Source: Stomorhina lunata
Taxonomy: Eukaryota; Arthropoda; Insecta; Diptera; Rhiniidae
NCBI GenBank assembly: GCA_933228675.1
Contig: OW121743.1
Coordinates: 54,500,903-54,564,902 of the forward strand
Length of the DNA stretch: 64,000 nucleotides
Reading direction: 5' to 3'
This document shows positions 35,111 to 45,799 of the stretch, piece after piece; within the stretch, counting starts at the first letter, position 1, and each line of letters begins with the position of its first letter. The notes beneath the pieces are model-generated. The model was not told the DNA's origin. It saw nothing but the letters and a program-made list of their open reading frames with translations, and made no database searches. A program made the translations under genes and the position numbers.

Positions 35111-35921
35111 TTTATACCCTTCACCACCATAGGTGGAAAGGGTATATTGGGCTTGTGCTGATGTTTGTAATGCATAGAAATATTGGTCTAAGGCCTATCT
35201 TTTAGTATACCAATCGACTTAGAATCACTCCCTGAGTTGTTTTAACGATGTCCGTCCGGCTGGCTGGCTGGCCGGTTATCCATATAAGCTAGTTATCACT
35301 CTACAGGTCGTAACTTTAAAGATAATTTGATGAAATTTGGCACAGGTTATTATTTTGGTCCAAGGACACATCCCTATACTTTTTGAGGGAAATCGGATTA
35401 CTATTTCGGGTACCTCCCATAGGGATGCCTTCCCGGAATAGAGTTTTTGGTTATTTATAGCCACAAATTTAGTTGTATTTTAATAATATTCAGCACAAAT
35501 ATTGCTTATCATAACCTTAATAAGTGTTCCTAATTTTGTAGAAATCGGCCCATATTTGACCATACCTCCCATACAAGACACATTCCCAAAAGACGTTTAT
35601 ATACACATAAAAAAAAACCTTAATAACTCTAAAGATAAATGCATTTGATTACTAAAACTTTGTACAGACAAATATTTTATAAATATAAAACAATAATCAA
35701 AATTTGGTAACAATCGGTCCACAATTGACCCTAGCTCCCATATTAGGCCCTTAGCCGGAAATGATATAAATCTCGAAATTTTGAAAAAATAGCACATAGT
35801 ATATGTATGCATGTCTCTAAGACTTAAGGAAAACTTGTTTAATTGTTGGTCCATATTTGGCCTTAGTAGTGAAGGATATTATATAGTCGGGCTTGACCGA
35901 CTATAGCTTTTCTTACTTGTT
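35111..35921 (-). repeat. Interspersed repeat R1, copy 2
   Basis: Inverted relative to the copy at 4354-5128, sharing both ends: the terminal hairpin TATACCCTTCACCACC/ GGTGGAAAGGGTATA at 35113-35144, and the GTCGGGCTTGACCGAC hairpin with CTTACTTGT at the other end. Internal 'tagctcccatattagg' and 'gataatttgatgaaatttgg' blocks also match. The short minus-strand frames at 35276-35464 and 35597-35854 are not conserved between copies. Confidence 0.75.
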
Positions 35922-37883
35922 TTAAATGGGTTTTCATTTGTATTGGTCACAGGCTTACGTTGGGTTTCCAGAATGGTTTAACTTTCCATACCAGACGACT
36001 TCTTCCTTCACATCTTAGACATCCTATAAAACGACGGAACCAGAAATGACAAAAATGGTACAATTTTACTTGTATGATGCATTTTAAACCTGATTGGTAC
36101 AGTGGAAACACTACATACTTGATACAATTTAAGAATTTGAACTCTTTCGCGAATGTATGTCTTTGGAATCTGATTTTTTATGTAAGCTAGCAAGAACCAT
36201 AGAATTTTTTTCCGTTTGCTCTTCAATTTTAAATTTAATATAAAGGGTTTCAAAGTGAACGTAAATAAAACACATATGGGCAAATCCTGCGTGACGGACG
36301 ATGTATTTGTACGGATTTTGTTGTACTTAAATGTATCCCATTGTCATTCTACAGTAGATATCTTTCCACAGATTTCAGAGAATATACGCCCATCGATTGA
36401 GCTATCGAATGGCATTTGTTAATTCACATATGTATTTGTTTTGGGGGAAAAATATATTTGGTTTTAAAGTGATGTGACGGACGCTAAAAAAAAAATGGAA
36501 GTGACTTTTTTTCAACACATGTTTCTGTTATTTTCATCAGGTGATCAGGCCAGACCCATTTTCAGGGTTTCAATCTCATTCTTTTTGATGGTGGGTATAA
36601 AAATAGGACTAATAGAAGGTAGAAAAGTATAAGAACAAAATTAAAACCAAAATCGATAAAGATTAAAAAATAACAAACAGTGTTTGTTAATTTTTATATA
36701 TTGACATGAAAGGTATCAATTTAAAAAGTAAAAAAGCCACAAAAAATTATATTTCCTACAACAAAAACTAAACTAACATTTTGTTGAGGTCAATCATGAA
36801 AATAAAACGTATTCGCTCCTTTTTGGAAATTCGGTAGATTAGGGGGTAAAATAGGGAAAAAAAATTAATAGTTTGTATCGTAATATCTTTAAATTTCTAA
36901 GAGATAGAAACAAAATTGGAATTGGTTTAATCAGCTATAAAAATAAGGGAACAAGTAAAGGAACTTTTCAAAAACGACAAAGGACATAGGCGGTATAAAA
37001 AATTTGTTGGTACTTTTTTCACCAATGTATGTCTTTTAAACCCATACCTATAAAAAGAAATTTATATCGCAATCGGTAATTATCACAAAAATATTTATTT
37101 AATTTTGGTTAAAAAGGGCGGAAACGGGGTATAATAGCGGAAATAAATTTAAATAATAATTGTGTTTTTAATATCTAAGTTTGATATTCAATAAATATCA
37201 AATACGTATTGGACTCTTTTTGAAAATATTTAGGTATAAATTGGTAACATTATATGACCTAAACAAAAAGGACTAGAAACACTAACGTTTTTACTCCAAA
37301 ACCAAAAAGATAAGAACAAAATTTAAAAAAAAAATCAGTTTTAAAAAATAGACTTTAAAAATAGCGATCAATACATTTTTGATAAATGGGGTAAAAAAGG
37401 GTATAAACGGAAAAAATTGTAGTGGCAGGAAATTTGTTTTTTAATCCTTGTATATCTTTTGGACCAATTAAGCCAGAGATAAAATTTATGCAGATATCGC
37501 TTGATGTGGAACAAATAGAGGCAACATTTTTAAAGTGGGTAAAAAAATATATCAAAATCTAAAATGGACACAAAGGGTATATATGAGGAACCGCGGAACA
37601 AAAGGTTCTTTTTGTGGGAAATTAAATATTTTGTTATTTCGCACTTTAAAAAATCAATGAACCTCGAAATATATTTAAGTCAGCTACTAATCAGTAGGTG
37701 AATCTTTGTGCTCTAAATCACCACATTAAATCTTAAAAGTCTTTTTAGAAAGGCACTTTTATTTTGGAAAAAGAACCTTTGGTTTAAAAAAAGTGCAAAA
37801 GTACGTTTCGAAAAAAAAGTTAAAATAAATATGAAAAAATAATTTTTATTATTCAAACATATACATACTATATATGTACATTA
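35922..37883. other. Unassigned AT-rich DNA with diffuse internal similarity
   Basis: No gene. From about 36580 on, phrases such as GGTACTTTTT, 'ggggtaaaatagggaaaa' and 'gggtataaa' recur and loosely resemble the inside of the M1 elements. This suggests old, diverged repeats. I could not define units. Confidence 0.35.
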
Positions 37884-38463
37884 GGGTGCACCTTATTTTA
37901 CGAAAGTGCGAAATTGAACCGTAACTCCCCCAGCAATGATCTACACAAGTGTTAAACCTTTTCGTATGGGAAAAAATTGGAATATTTTCGGTTTTGTCCA
38001 AATTTTAATCAAATTGTTCAAAAAAAATTTACTGGAAAAGAACTAAAGTAGCCTTATTTTAAGTCATCAACATTAAAAATTCAAGAAGTAGTTTCAAAGT
38101 TATTACAATTTTTCCCCGAAAATTCGTGTATTGTAAATTTTAAAGTAAGACATGATTTACAATTCTATGACCTGTAAATATAACCGAATGTACTTAGTTT
38201 TTTTTTTATATTAGAAATTATACTTTTTTCTCAGGTTTCAAAAGTCATTTTTTTATTTTTTTGAAAAAAACAATTTAATAATTCAATTCTATTCTAAATA
38301 TTTGGAAAATGCCGAAACTATTTTTTCATTTTTTAACACTTTGTGTTCCCCTTATGCGATTTTGAAAACAATTTGCACAGCATTTTTCTTTTTTTTGATG
38401 CATAGAACATTTCTAGGGGTAGTTACGGTTCAATTTCGCACTTTCGTAAAGAAAGGTACACCC
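37884..38463. mobile_element. 580-bp MITE with about 48-bp TIRs and TA target
   Basis: Left end GGGTGCACCTTATTTTACGA continues into GCGAAATTGAACCGTAACT. The right end is the same sequence reverse-complemented with a few mismatches. TA flanks both ends (37882-37883 and 38464-38465), as expected for a Tc1/mariner-type non-autonomous element. No frame is present. Confidence 0.88.
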
Positions 38464-39005
38464 TAAACTACTCGAATGGGAGAAAAAATATGTAACTTAC
38501 TTACTATGGAAAAAGAACCTTTTGTTTTGCAAAACTTTTTTAATGTCCATTTAATTATTAAAGTATAAAAAATATTATGGTTTCTCAATTGTTTTTAAAA
38601 GATTTCAACCTAAATATTATAAAAATAAAATGTAAAAAGTATGTATTTAAATAACATCACTTTTAAGAATTTTAAGAAACAGTTAGGATTAGGGTAAAAA
38701 CTGGTAAAATTAGTTTTTTACTTACTCTTTTAATCAATGTATTAAGTTTTTACCATTGGATATAGAAACAAAATTAGTACTGCAATCGATTAATTCAAAA
38801 AAATAAAATAACATATTGTGACGAATTTTAAACTTATCCGTCCCACTGTGCAAAGTTCACTGCTTATAATTCTTCCCCTCGCTTTCTAGATGTTTCTGTT
38901 GGTGTTGTTGTTATTATATTTATGTCAAAAAGCAGAGCAACATGTTTCTCTTTTATCTACATTCTCTCTCTCTCTGTTACTGTTAACTTCAGATAATCTG
39001 TATGT
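38464..39005. other. Unassigned AT-rich DNA
   Basis: No gene; a CTCTCTCTCTCT run lies near 38963. Confidence 0.35.
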
Positions 39006-39673
39006 CAGTGTTGCCACTTCAGGTGTAATTACACATATCATGTGTAATTTTTATTTTCATGTGTAGCCGATGTGTAATTTTCTGCATGTGTAATTTCAAT
39101 TTTTGAGTACTAACAGTTTTCATTTTAAAAAATAAATTTATGTGCGTCCCATTCGAAATCGAAATAGTGCATATAATGCAAACTTTTTATTCTAACTACA
39201 TAAAAATGTAAGTTTTAAAATCCCAGTGCTTATGGGAAATCAGATTTCAGATTTAGATTTAAATATATATGTTTATTAAAGAATATAATATATTGGTATT
39301 GCTGCTCATGAATCTTTGACCACAATCTCTAATTCGGGAAAAAATTATACTTCATGATTTTCGAGAATTTTTTATTCGTTAAATTAAAACAATATTTAAT
39401 TTAAGCGACTATATTTATTCAATTGCGGATATTGTTGATCACAAAATTACCCAAACTTTTCCGAGAAAAGGAGCCTAGTGTGTCAAAAAACGGGTTTAGA
39501 GTTAGCAGTGGATTCTGGTACCTAAAAGGGTTTAAAATAAGATGAAACGAGTTAGATTTCTGATAAAAATTTATTTGCCATAAAAACATACAAAACTTGG
39601 GAAAATCGATAAAAATGAAAATAACATTAAAATTTATTTTTTTTAGTTTTTCTCAAAACTTTATTTTCATATA

Positions 39674-40978
39674 TCGGGTGTTTTTTATTGAGGTATAGAA
39701 CTTTAAGTTGGCATCACTTTTTTAACTGGCGGCCATTTTGTCAGCTGTCAAGTGATTAATATTTAGTTTGGTTTGCCATTTTATCATGAACAGGATCACA
39801 AAAGAACAACGCTTGTAAATCGTGCAAATTTATTTCGAAAATAATGGTTCAGTTCTCGAAGTTTACCGCAAGCTCCGTTCATTTTATGGTCGACATAATC
39901 GTCCATCAGAGCAATTAATTCGGTTAACCATGGATCGTTTTCGCACTACGTTTACTCTATGTGATAATACGCATCCGCAGCGACGTCGAACAGTGCGCAC
40001 CGAAGAAACAATTGCCACTGTAGAGCAAAGTGTTGAAGAGGACCCGAATGAATCGATTCGCCACCGTGAACAGCAATTGGAGCTTTGTCCATCAACTTTA
40101 TGGAAGATTTTGCGCAAAGATCTTGGCTTGCGACCTTACAAGATCCAGCTTGTGCAAGAATTAAAGCCGCGAGACCATGCAATGCGTCGTGATTTTAGTG
40201 TATGGGCCGAAAATGAGATTGATCTCGATGCTGAATTTCATCGCAAAATTTTGTTCAGTGATGAGGCTCATTTTTGGTTGAATGGCTACGTCAACAAGCA
40301 AAATTGCCGCATTTGGAGTGAAGAGAATCCACATGAGACCCTTGAGACGCCACTACATCCACAAAAACTGACTGTTTGGTGTGCTCTATGGGCTGGTGGA
40401 GTCATTGGGCCATACTTCTTCCGAAATAATGCTGGAGAGTCAGTTACCATAAATGGAGACCGGTATAGAGCCATGAAAACCGACTATTTTGTTCCCCAAT
40501 CGGATGGCATGAATGTGGATGTGTTGTGGTTCCAACAAGACGGCGCTACATGCCACACAGCGCACGTCACAATTGATTTATTGAAGGAAACATTCGATGA
40601 GCGCATAATTTCGCGGAATGGACCTGTCAATTGGCCACCAAGATCGTGCGATTTGACACCACTTGATTATTTTCTTTGGGGATGTGTGAAGTCGCTCGTC
40701 TACGCCAACAAACCAGAAACGTTAGGGGACTTGGAAGCCAACATTCGTGGCGTTATTGCCAACATACGGCCCCATATGCTCGAAAAAGTAGTTGAAAATT
40801 GGACCTGTAGAATTGGCTTTATTCGAGCCAGCCGCGGCGGCCACATGTCCGAAATCATATTTAAACATTAATGGCATAAAATTATCCTTCCAATAAAGCC
40901 AAATTGATGGACATTAAAACGATTTTCTTGTGTTTTATTTCAATTCGAAGTCCTATACCTCTAAAAAAAAACACCCAT
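39674..40978 (+). mobile_element. DD41D mariner-type transposon, full length, copy 1
   Basis: 1305 bp flanked by TA (39672-39673 and 40979-40980). Inverted ends are TCGGGTGTTTTTTATTGAGG on the left and the near-reverse complement of it, ending AAACACCCAT, on the right. It shares both termini with the shorter copy at 44388-45441. It is inserted in the hAT-like element and is therefore younger than it. Confidence 0.93.
39786..40871 (+). pseudogene. Mariner-type transposase (DD41D) with stop at codon 11
   Basis: The ATG at 39786 matches the start in the sister copy, but codon 11 (39816-39818) is TAA where the sister has CAA. From codon 13 the frame is open for 349 residues to the TAA at 40869. 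The N-terminal half has a helix-turn-helix (ENNGSV.EVYRKLR...) for TIR binding. The catalytic D residues, counted from 39822, are D147 (FSDEAHF), D240 (QQDGATCH) and D282 (PLDYFLWG). The last two are 41 apart, giving DD41D as in rosa/VISITOR-type elements rather than DD34D mariners. A single C-to-T-type change breaks it; a downstream start would truncate only about 50 residues of the DNA-binding region. Confidence 0.92.
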
Positions 40979-41496
40979 TACTAGGTCCCTTTTCTCGGAG
41001 AAGGTGACATATATGTTTAACAAAAAGATTTTCATTCTTCAATGTCGATTTGCAAACTCTTGACATGCACCTTTCGATTTTGAAACTTTTGGGCTTTGGA
41101 GCCAGAAGATTATCAGATAAAAGTTTTTGATTTAAAGAATTCCTTGGAGATAGATTGTTTCCTACTTTGCAAAAATTTATTAATGATGGACCAATTTTTG
41201 AACCTACACAAAAAATGTTAAACAATATAGTCGTTATGTATTTCATTTTTTGAAATCGATTTGAAATAGTATACATTAATTGTTTTCTTTTCAAGCGTCA
41301 TGAAATAAAAAAAGATGAATATTAATTTAAAAAACTACAAATCATTTTTTTTTTAATTTTTAACAAAAAAAAAAAATAATTAAATTAAAATCAAAACATG
41401 TTATTTTGCAAAAAAAAATCATGTGTAATTTCTAATTTCATGTGTAATTTTGGCACGATCCATGTGTAATTTAACATTTGGTTGGTGGCAACACTG

Positions 41497-41602
41497 CTGT
41501 TTGTACAACGTACGTGTGAGTGTGTTTTTGATCATGTGAGAATGTAGTGGAACTTTAGTAAGCCACATTGTTAGTGTAATCAACTACAGCTGCTCTTTGT
41601 TT
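41497..41602 (+). repeat. Start of a duplicated segment (possible LTR)
   Basis: From about 41568, TGTTAGTGTAATCAACTACA and following bases recur at 43276. The shared stretch continues at 42416 after the inserted element. Confidence 0.6.
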
Positions 41603-42415
41603 CCCTGCAAGAACAGTGACAGTCATTTTACCCGTCATATGACTGACATTAGTGACAAAGTTTCCATCATCGCGTAGAACAAAGTTTCTATCATTTTATT
41701 AAGCCAATATGAGAAATGTGACCGAAAGTTTTGTGTACGTGTGATTTTGCATCTCTCTCTAACACACACATTTTTTCGACCACAGATAATATATCTGAGC
41801 TGTTCACTCTAATGTTTTTTACTAGTCCATATTTCTATATAATTGATCACAGATGACCGGTAAAGTTTGATAAATACTTCGTCAGCAATGAAATAGCTTT
41901 AGTCACAGGTGACCAGTAATGCTTGATGATTACGTCGCCACTGTTGACGGACTTCTAGTTTAAAGAAAAACACATAATATTTCATCTCAATAGTTATATT
42001 ATTTAAATTATAAAATAATGAAAGGATAAAAAATACAGCCAAATAAAAAAAGTATTAATAAATATATAACAAAAATGTGCATTTAATTGAACAAAAATTA
42101 AACAACATAAGAAACTAAACATTTGATATTTTTCACTTTTATTTCTTCACTTTATTTTATGTTTTTAAAACACTTAAAAATTGTTTGTTTAATTTAATTT
42201 TATTTTTATTATATTTTTTCTTAGTTCTTTTTTCGAAGTTAATGCACGCCACAAAAATAATTTTCAGAAAATGTCAAAAATTCAACCATGCAAATAACAC
42301 GTTTAACGATGATCGAAACTTCATCACGAGTGACGACCATATGTTTTGTCAAGTTTAAATGTGTCAGCAAATATGTTTTGTGTGTATTAGTTACGGTCAT
42401 TCATTTCTTGTAGGG
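41603..42415. mobile_element. 0.8-kb DNA transposon insertion with CCCT...AGGG ends
   Basis: Ends are CCCTGCAAGAA and TTCTTGTAGGG, with TT on both sides. The duplicated host segment at 43276-43446 reads straight through the site (CTCTTTGTTTATGTCTGC at 43301-43318), so it is the empty allele. Internal ACGGTCAT/GTGACC motifs repeat. No transposase is present. The superfamily is unknown. A related right end may lie near 63207-63227. Confidence 0.88.
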
Positions 42416-42553
42416 TTATGTCTGCAGAAATGACTAGAAACTCTCTTCTCTACTATATATGGCCGATGGGCGAGTATTGTGGGAACAGTTTTTAATTAAG
42501 ACGCGTATAAAGAGAACAGTGTGACTAAGAGTATTTGTAAAACAGTTTTGTGT
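42416..42553 (+). repeat. Duplicated segment, part 2
   Basis: Nearly identical to 43311-43446, with substitutions such as CTCTTCTC[T/C]ACTATATATGG. It includes CGCGTATAAAGAGAACAGTGTGAC, which resembles a TATA box with initiator. Confidence 0.85.
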
Positions 42554-43274
42554 ATATATAAGTAGTATATATTGTTTTTAATGGTTTTAGATAACAAACT
42601 GAGACCAAATCACATAAAAGGTATGAAAACGATGTCATTTATAACCGATTTGCATTAAAAGTTTGTCAAAAATACCTTTAAAGCTGAAAACGTGAAGGTT
42701 TTATTTAAAATCATTTCACTGAAGCACATCCCGAATTGAGCACAAAATTGGTCAGGAATGGTGTTAAAAACTTTCTGCATCTTCGAAGAGCATGAGGGTT
42801 GTTGGGAAACTTCATCATCTTCTGACTCTGAACTTGATTGTATTTTAACTGGTGTTCCACCTGCTTAGTTTCATTAACACTCTTTCTTTTTCCTCGAACT
42901 ATAAATGTAAAATATTAATGAAATAATGACAAACGAACAAAATCAATATTTTTGTACGTAACTATGCGGGAGTTGTCGAAAAGCTATCGGCTCTGACGCC
43001 AAAATTTATTTGTTTTAGTTTTTTATTGTACAAAAAGACTTCTCAAAGTGAGGGTATTTATACTTAAGTTAAAATCATTTAAGGGAATTTTAGTTGAGAT
43101 ATTAAATATGGACTAAAAATAAAAATTTTAAATAATTTTGTAAAAAGGTGTCAAAAGTCGCACACAATTCAAAAAAGTAGCAAAAAAGGGCCATGGAAGA
43201 AAAGTCGCAGGTTGCATCGCAGGCCACCTGAAAAAGTCGCAAATTGCGACTTTAGTCGCATAACGGTATCGCTG
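42554..43274. other. Unassigned AT-rich DNA
   Basis: No gene recognised; the 72-codon minus frame at 43128-43346 crosses into the repeat and has no domain. Confidence 0.35.
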
Positions 43275-43600
43275 ATTGTTAGTGTAATCAACTACAGCTG
43301 CTCTTTGTTTATGTCTGCAGAAATGACTAGAAACTCTCTTCTCCACTATATATGGCCGATGGGCGAGTATTGTGGGAACAGCTTTTAATTAAGACGCGTA
43401 TAAAGAGAACAGTGTGACTAAGAGTATTTGTAAAACAGTTTTGTGAAGTTTGTTTACAGTATTTGTGAAAGTGTGTTTTAAGTGATTAACTCTAATGTTA
43501 ATAAAAGTATTGCTTTGTAAAACTACATACTACAAGTGTTTTAATTTGATTACGGTTGTTTGCAAAAAGAATTCCTTCCACGTTTTTAAAGGAAAAAGGT
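43275..43600 (+). repeat. Putative solo LTR (uninterrupted copy)
   Basis: The shared segment begins exactly at TGTTAGTG, has a TATAAAGAGAACAGTG promoter-like stretch at about 43398-43413, and AATAAAAG near 43499. That order (TG start, TATA, polyadenylation signal) suits an LTR. The 3' boundary and target duplication could not be fixed, so the LTR label is inference. Confidence 0.5.
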
Positions 43601-44387
43601 AACAATATGTTACTTATTGAATTTATGGTGTAATAGTACTCTTTTATTTAACTTCGCCAATTCAAATTTTACCAATAACGAAGTAGCTTGTTAAAATGCT
43701 TGTTCCGATATAACATTTTGCTACAAATTTACAATTTTAAAATAACACTTGTCCATCTCTGACCAATCATACACAAAAAGAAAATATGACAAACACATAA
43801 ATATCAATGCAAAAACGCTAGAATGCAATAAAAACAACAACAACAAAACGAACAATATAAAAGAAATTCTCCTGTGATTCATTGCATGTTTTTATTTTTT
43901 TCGGGAATTTCTTTGCGATAACTCTCTCTCTGAATATTTACACTTCGTGAGAGACACACACAAAGAAACTCATATAAAATTATTAATATTTACGATTAAT
44001 TTTTGTGGTTCTCAAAAAAAAAAACGGAAAAGAAACAGAGAACAACGGTATTTACGAAACGCGATATCAAAAAAAAAAAAAAAACGATTAAGGCTAAAAC
44101 AAATGATAAATTAAAATTATTTAATTTGCAATGTTAAACAACAGAAAATGTATACCTGCTCATGCAAGTGTTAATTGTGTTCAAAAAAAAAGTGTGAAGT
44201 ATTAAATTTTGAAAAAGAAAAAAATGTGAAGAAAATTTAACATAAATTGATTTTAACGCAAAAAGGAAATAATCAAGTTTCAAAAAGCTAAGAATAAATA
44301 TACGAAACTTGTAAATTATTAAAGAATTTGTGTAAAAAATTAACACTAAATTAAATTTGAATATATTATCTACTAGATACGATAATA
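43601..44387. other. Unassigned AT-rich DNA
   Basis: No gene; a few A-runs and CAACAACAACAAAAC near 43838. Confidence 0.35.
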
Positions 44388-45441
44388 ATGGGTGTTTTTT
44401 TTAGAGGTATAGAACTTCGAATTGAAATAAAACACAAGAAAATCGTTTTAATGTCCATCAATTTGGCTTTATTGGAAGGATAATTTTATGCCATTAATGT
44501 TTAAATATGATTTCGGGCATGTGGCCGCCGCGGCTGGCTCGAATAAAGCCAATTCTACAGGTCCAATTTTCAACTACTTTTTCGAGCATATGGGGCCGTA
44601 TGTTGGCAATAACGCCACGAATGTTGGCTTCCAAGTCCCCTAACGTTTCTGGTTTGTTGGCGTAGACGAGCGACTTCACATATCCCCAAAGAAAATAATC
44701 CAGTGGTATCAAATCGCACGACCTTGGTGGCCAATTGACAGGTCCATTCCGCGAATTTATGCGCTCATCGAATGTTTCCTTCAATAAATCAATTGTGACG
44801 TGCGCTGTGTGGCATGTAGCGCCGTCTTGTTGGAACCACAACTCATCCACATTCATGCCATCCAATTGGGGAACAAAATAGTCGGTTATCATGGCTCTAT
44901 ACCGGTCTCCATTTATGGTAACTGACTCTCCAGCATTATTTCGAAAGAAGTATGGCCCAATGACTCCACCAGCCCATAGAGCACACCAAACAGTCAGTTT
45001 TTGTGGATGTAATGGCGTCTCAAGGGTCTCATGTGGATTCTCTTCACTCCAAATGCGGCAATTTTGCTTGTTGACGTAGCCATTCAACCAAAAATGAGCC
45101 TCATCACTGAACAAAATTTTGCAATGAAAATCAGCATCGAGATCGTATTATCACATAGAGTAAACGTAGTGCGAAAACGATCCATGGTTAACCGAATTAA
45201 TTGCTCTGATGGACGATTATGTCGACCATAAAATGGACGGAGCTTGCGGTAAACTTCGCGAACTGAACCATTATTTTCGAAATAAATTTGCACGATTTGC
45301 AAGCGTTGTTCTTTTGTCAACCTGGTCATGATGAAATGGCAAACCAAACTAAATATTAATCACTTGACAGCTGACAAAATGGTCGCCAGTTAAAAAAGTG
45401 ATGCCAACTTAAAGTTCTATACCTCAATAAAAAACACCCGA
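44388..45441 (-). mobile_element. DD41D mariner-type transposon, internally deleted, copy 2
   Basis: 1054 bp, inverted relative to copy 1, flanked by TA (44386-44387 and 45442-45443). Both termini match copy 1. It lacks 250 bp corresponding to 39971-40220 of copy 1, with the junction at about 45144. Confidence 0.93.
44494..45329 (-). pseudogene. Transposase with 250-bp internal deletion and frameshift
   Basis: The ATG at 45329 begins an N-terminal helix-turn-helix region that still has CAA at codon 11. After CDNT the frame breaks at about 45144. The catalytic part resumes in another frame (45114 to the TAA at 44494) and still contains FSDEAHF, QQDGATCH and PLDYFLWG. Because 250 is not a multiple of three, the two halves are not joined. 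It is dead as a transposase source but keeps both TIRs. Confidence 0.92.
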
Positions 45442-45799
45442 TATTTGAGGTGTTAAATTTTTAATATAAAGAAAAATATGAAAAAATTTAAAAGAAGTTG
45501 AAGAAAATTGTTAATAGTTTTTTGTTCTTTGAACCATGAAAGAATTATGGCCACAACCTAGATTTTCCTTCATTAAAGCTTCCAAGTGTCTTTTGCAAAA
45601 TTATAAAGAAAATAATAATGAAACGATTGTGTGTAAATTCATTCATAATTTTTGTGCGGTTTATACGTTTAACTGTTAAATAATTAATTATTATTACTTT
45701 TTTATGTCACAGTGTTTCCCATCAGAAACTTTAGTGCTAAAAAAAATTATAGTTCCAATTATTAGGCAATTAATGACTTGGGAAAAAGTGGTTTTTTCT
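45442..45799. other. Unassigned AT-rich DNA
   Basis: Nothing recognised before the next array. Confidence 0.35.

Larger units (their letters stand above)
39006..41496. mobile_element. hAT-like non-autonomous element hosting a mariner
   Basis: Ends are CAGTGTTGCCAC and GTGGCAACACTG, flanked by CTGTATGT (38998-39005) and CTGTTTGT (41497-41504), an 8-bp duplication with one mismatch. Both the TIR start and the duplication length suit the hAT superfamily. Subterminal CATGTGTAATTT repeats occur several times near each end (about 39038-39100 and 41411-41480), typical of transposase-binding clusters. Removing the nested mariner leaves about 1.2 kb without a transposase frame. Confidence 0.85.
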
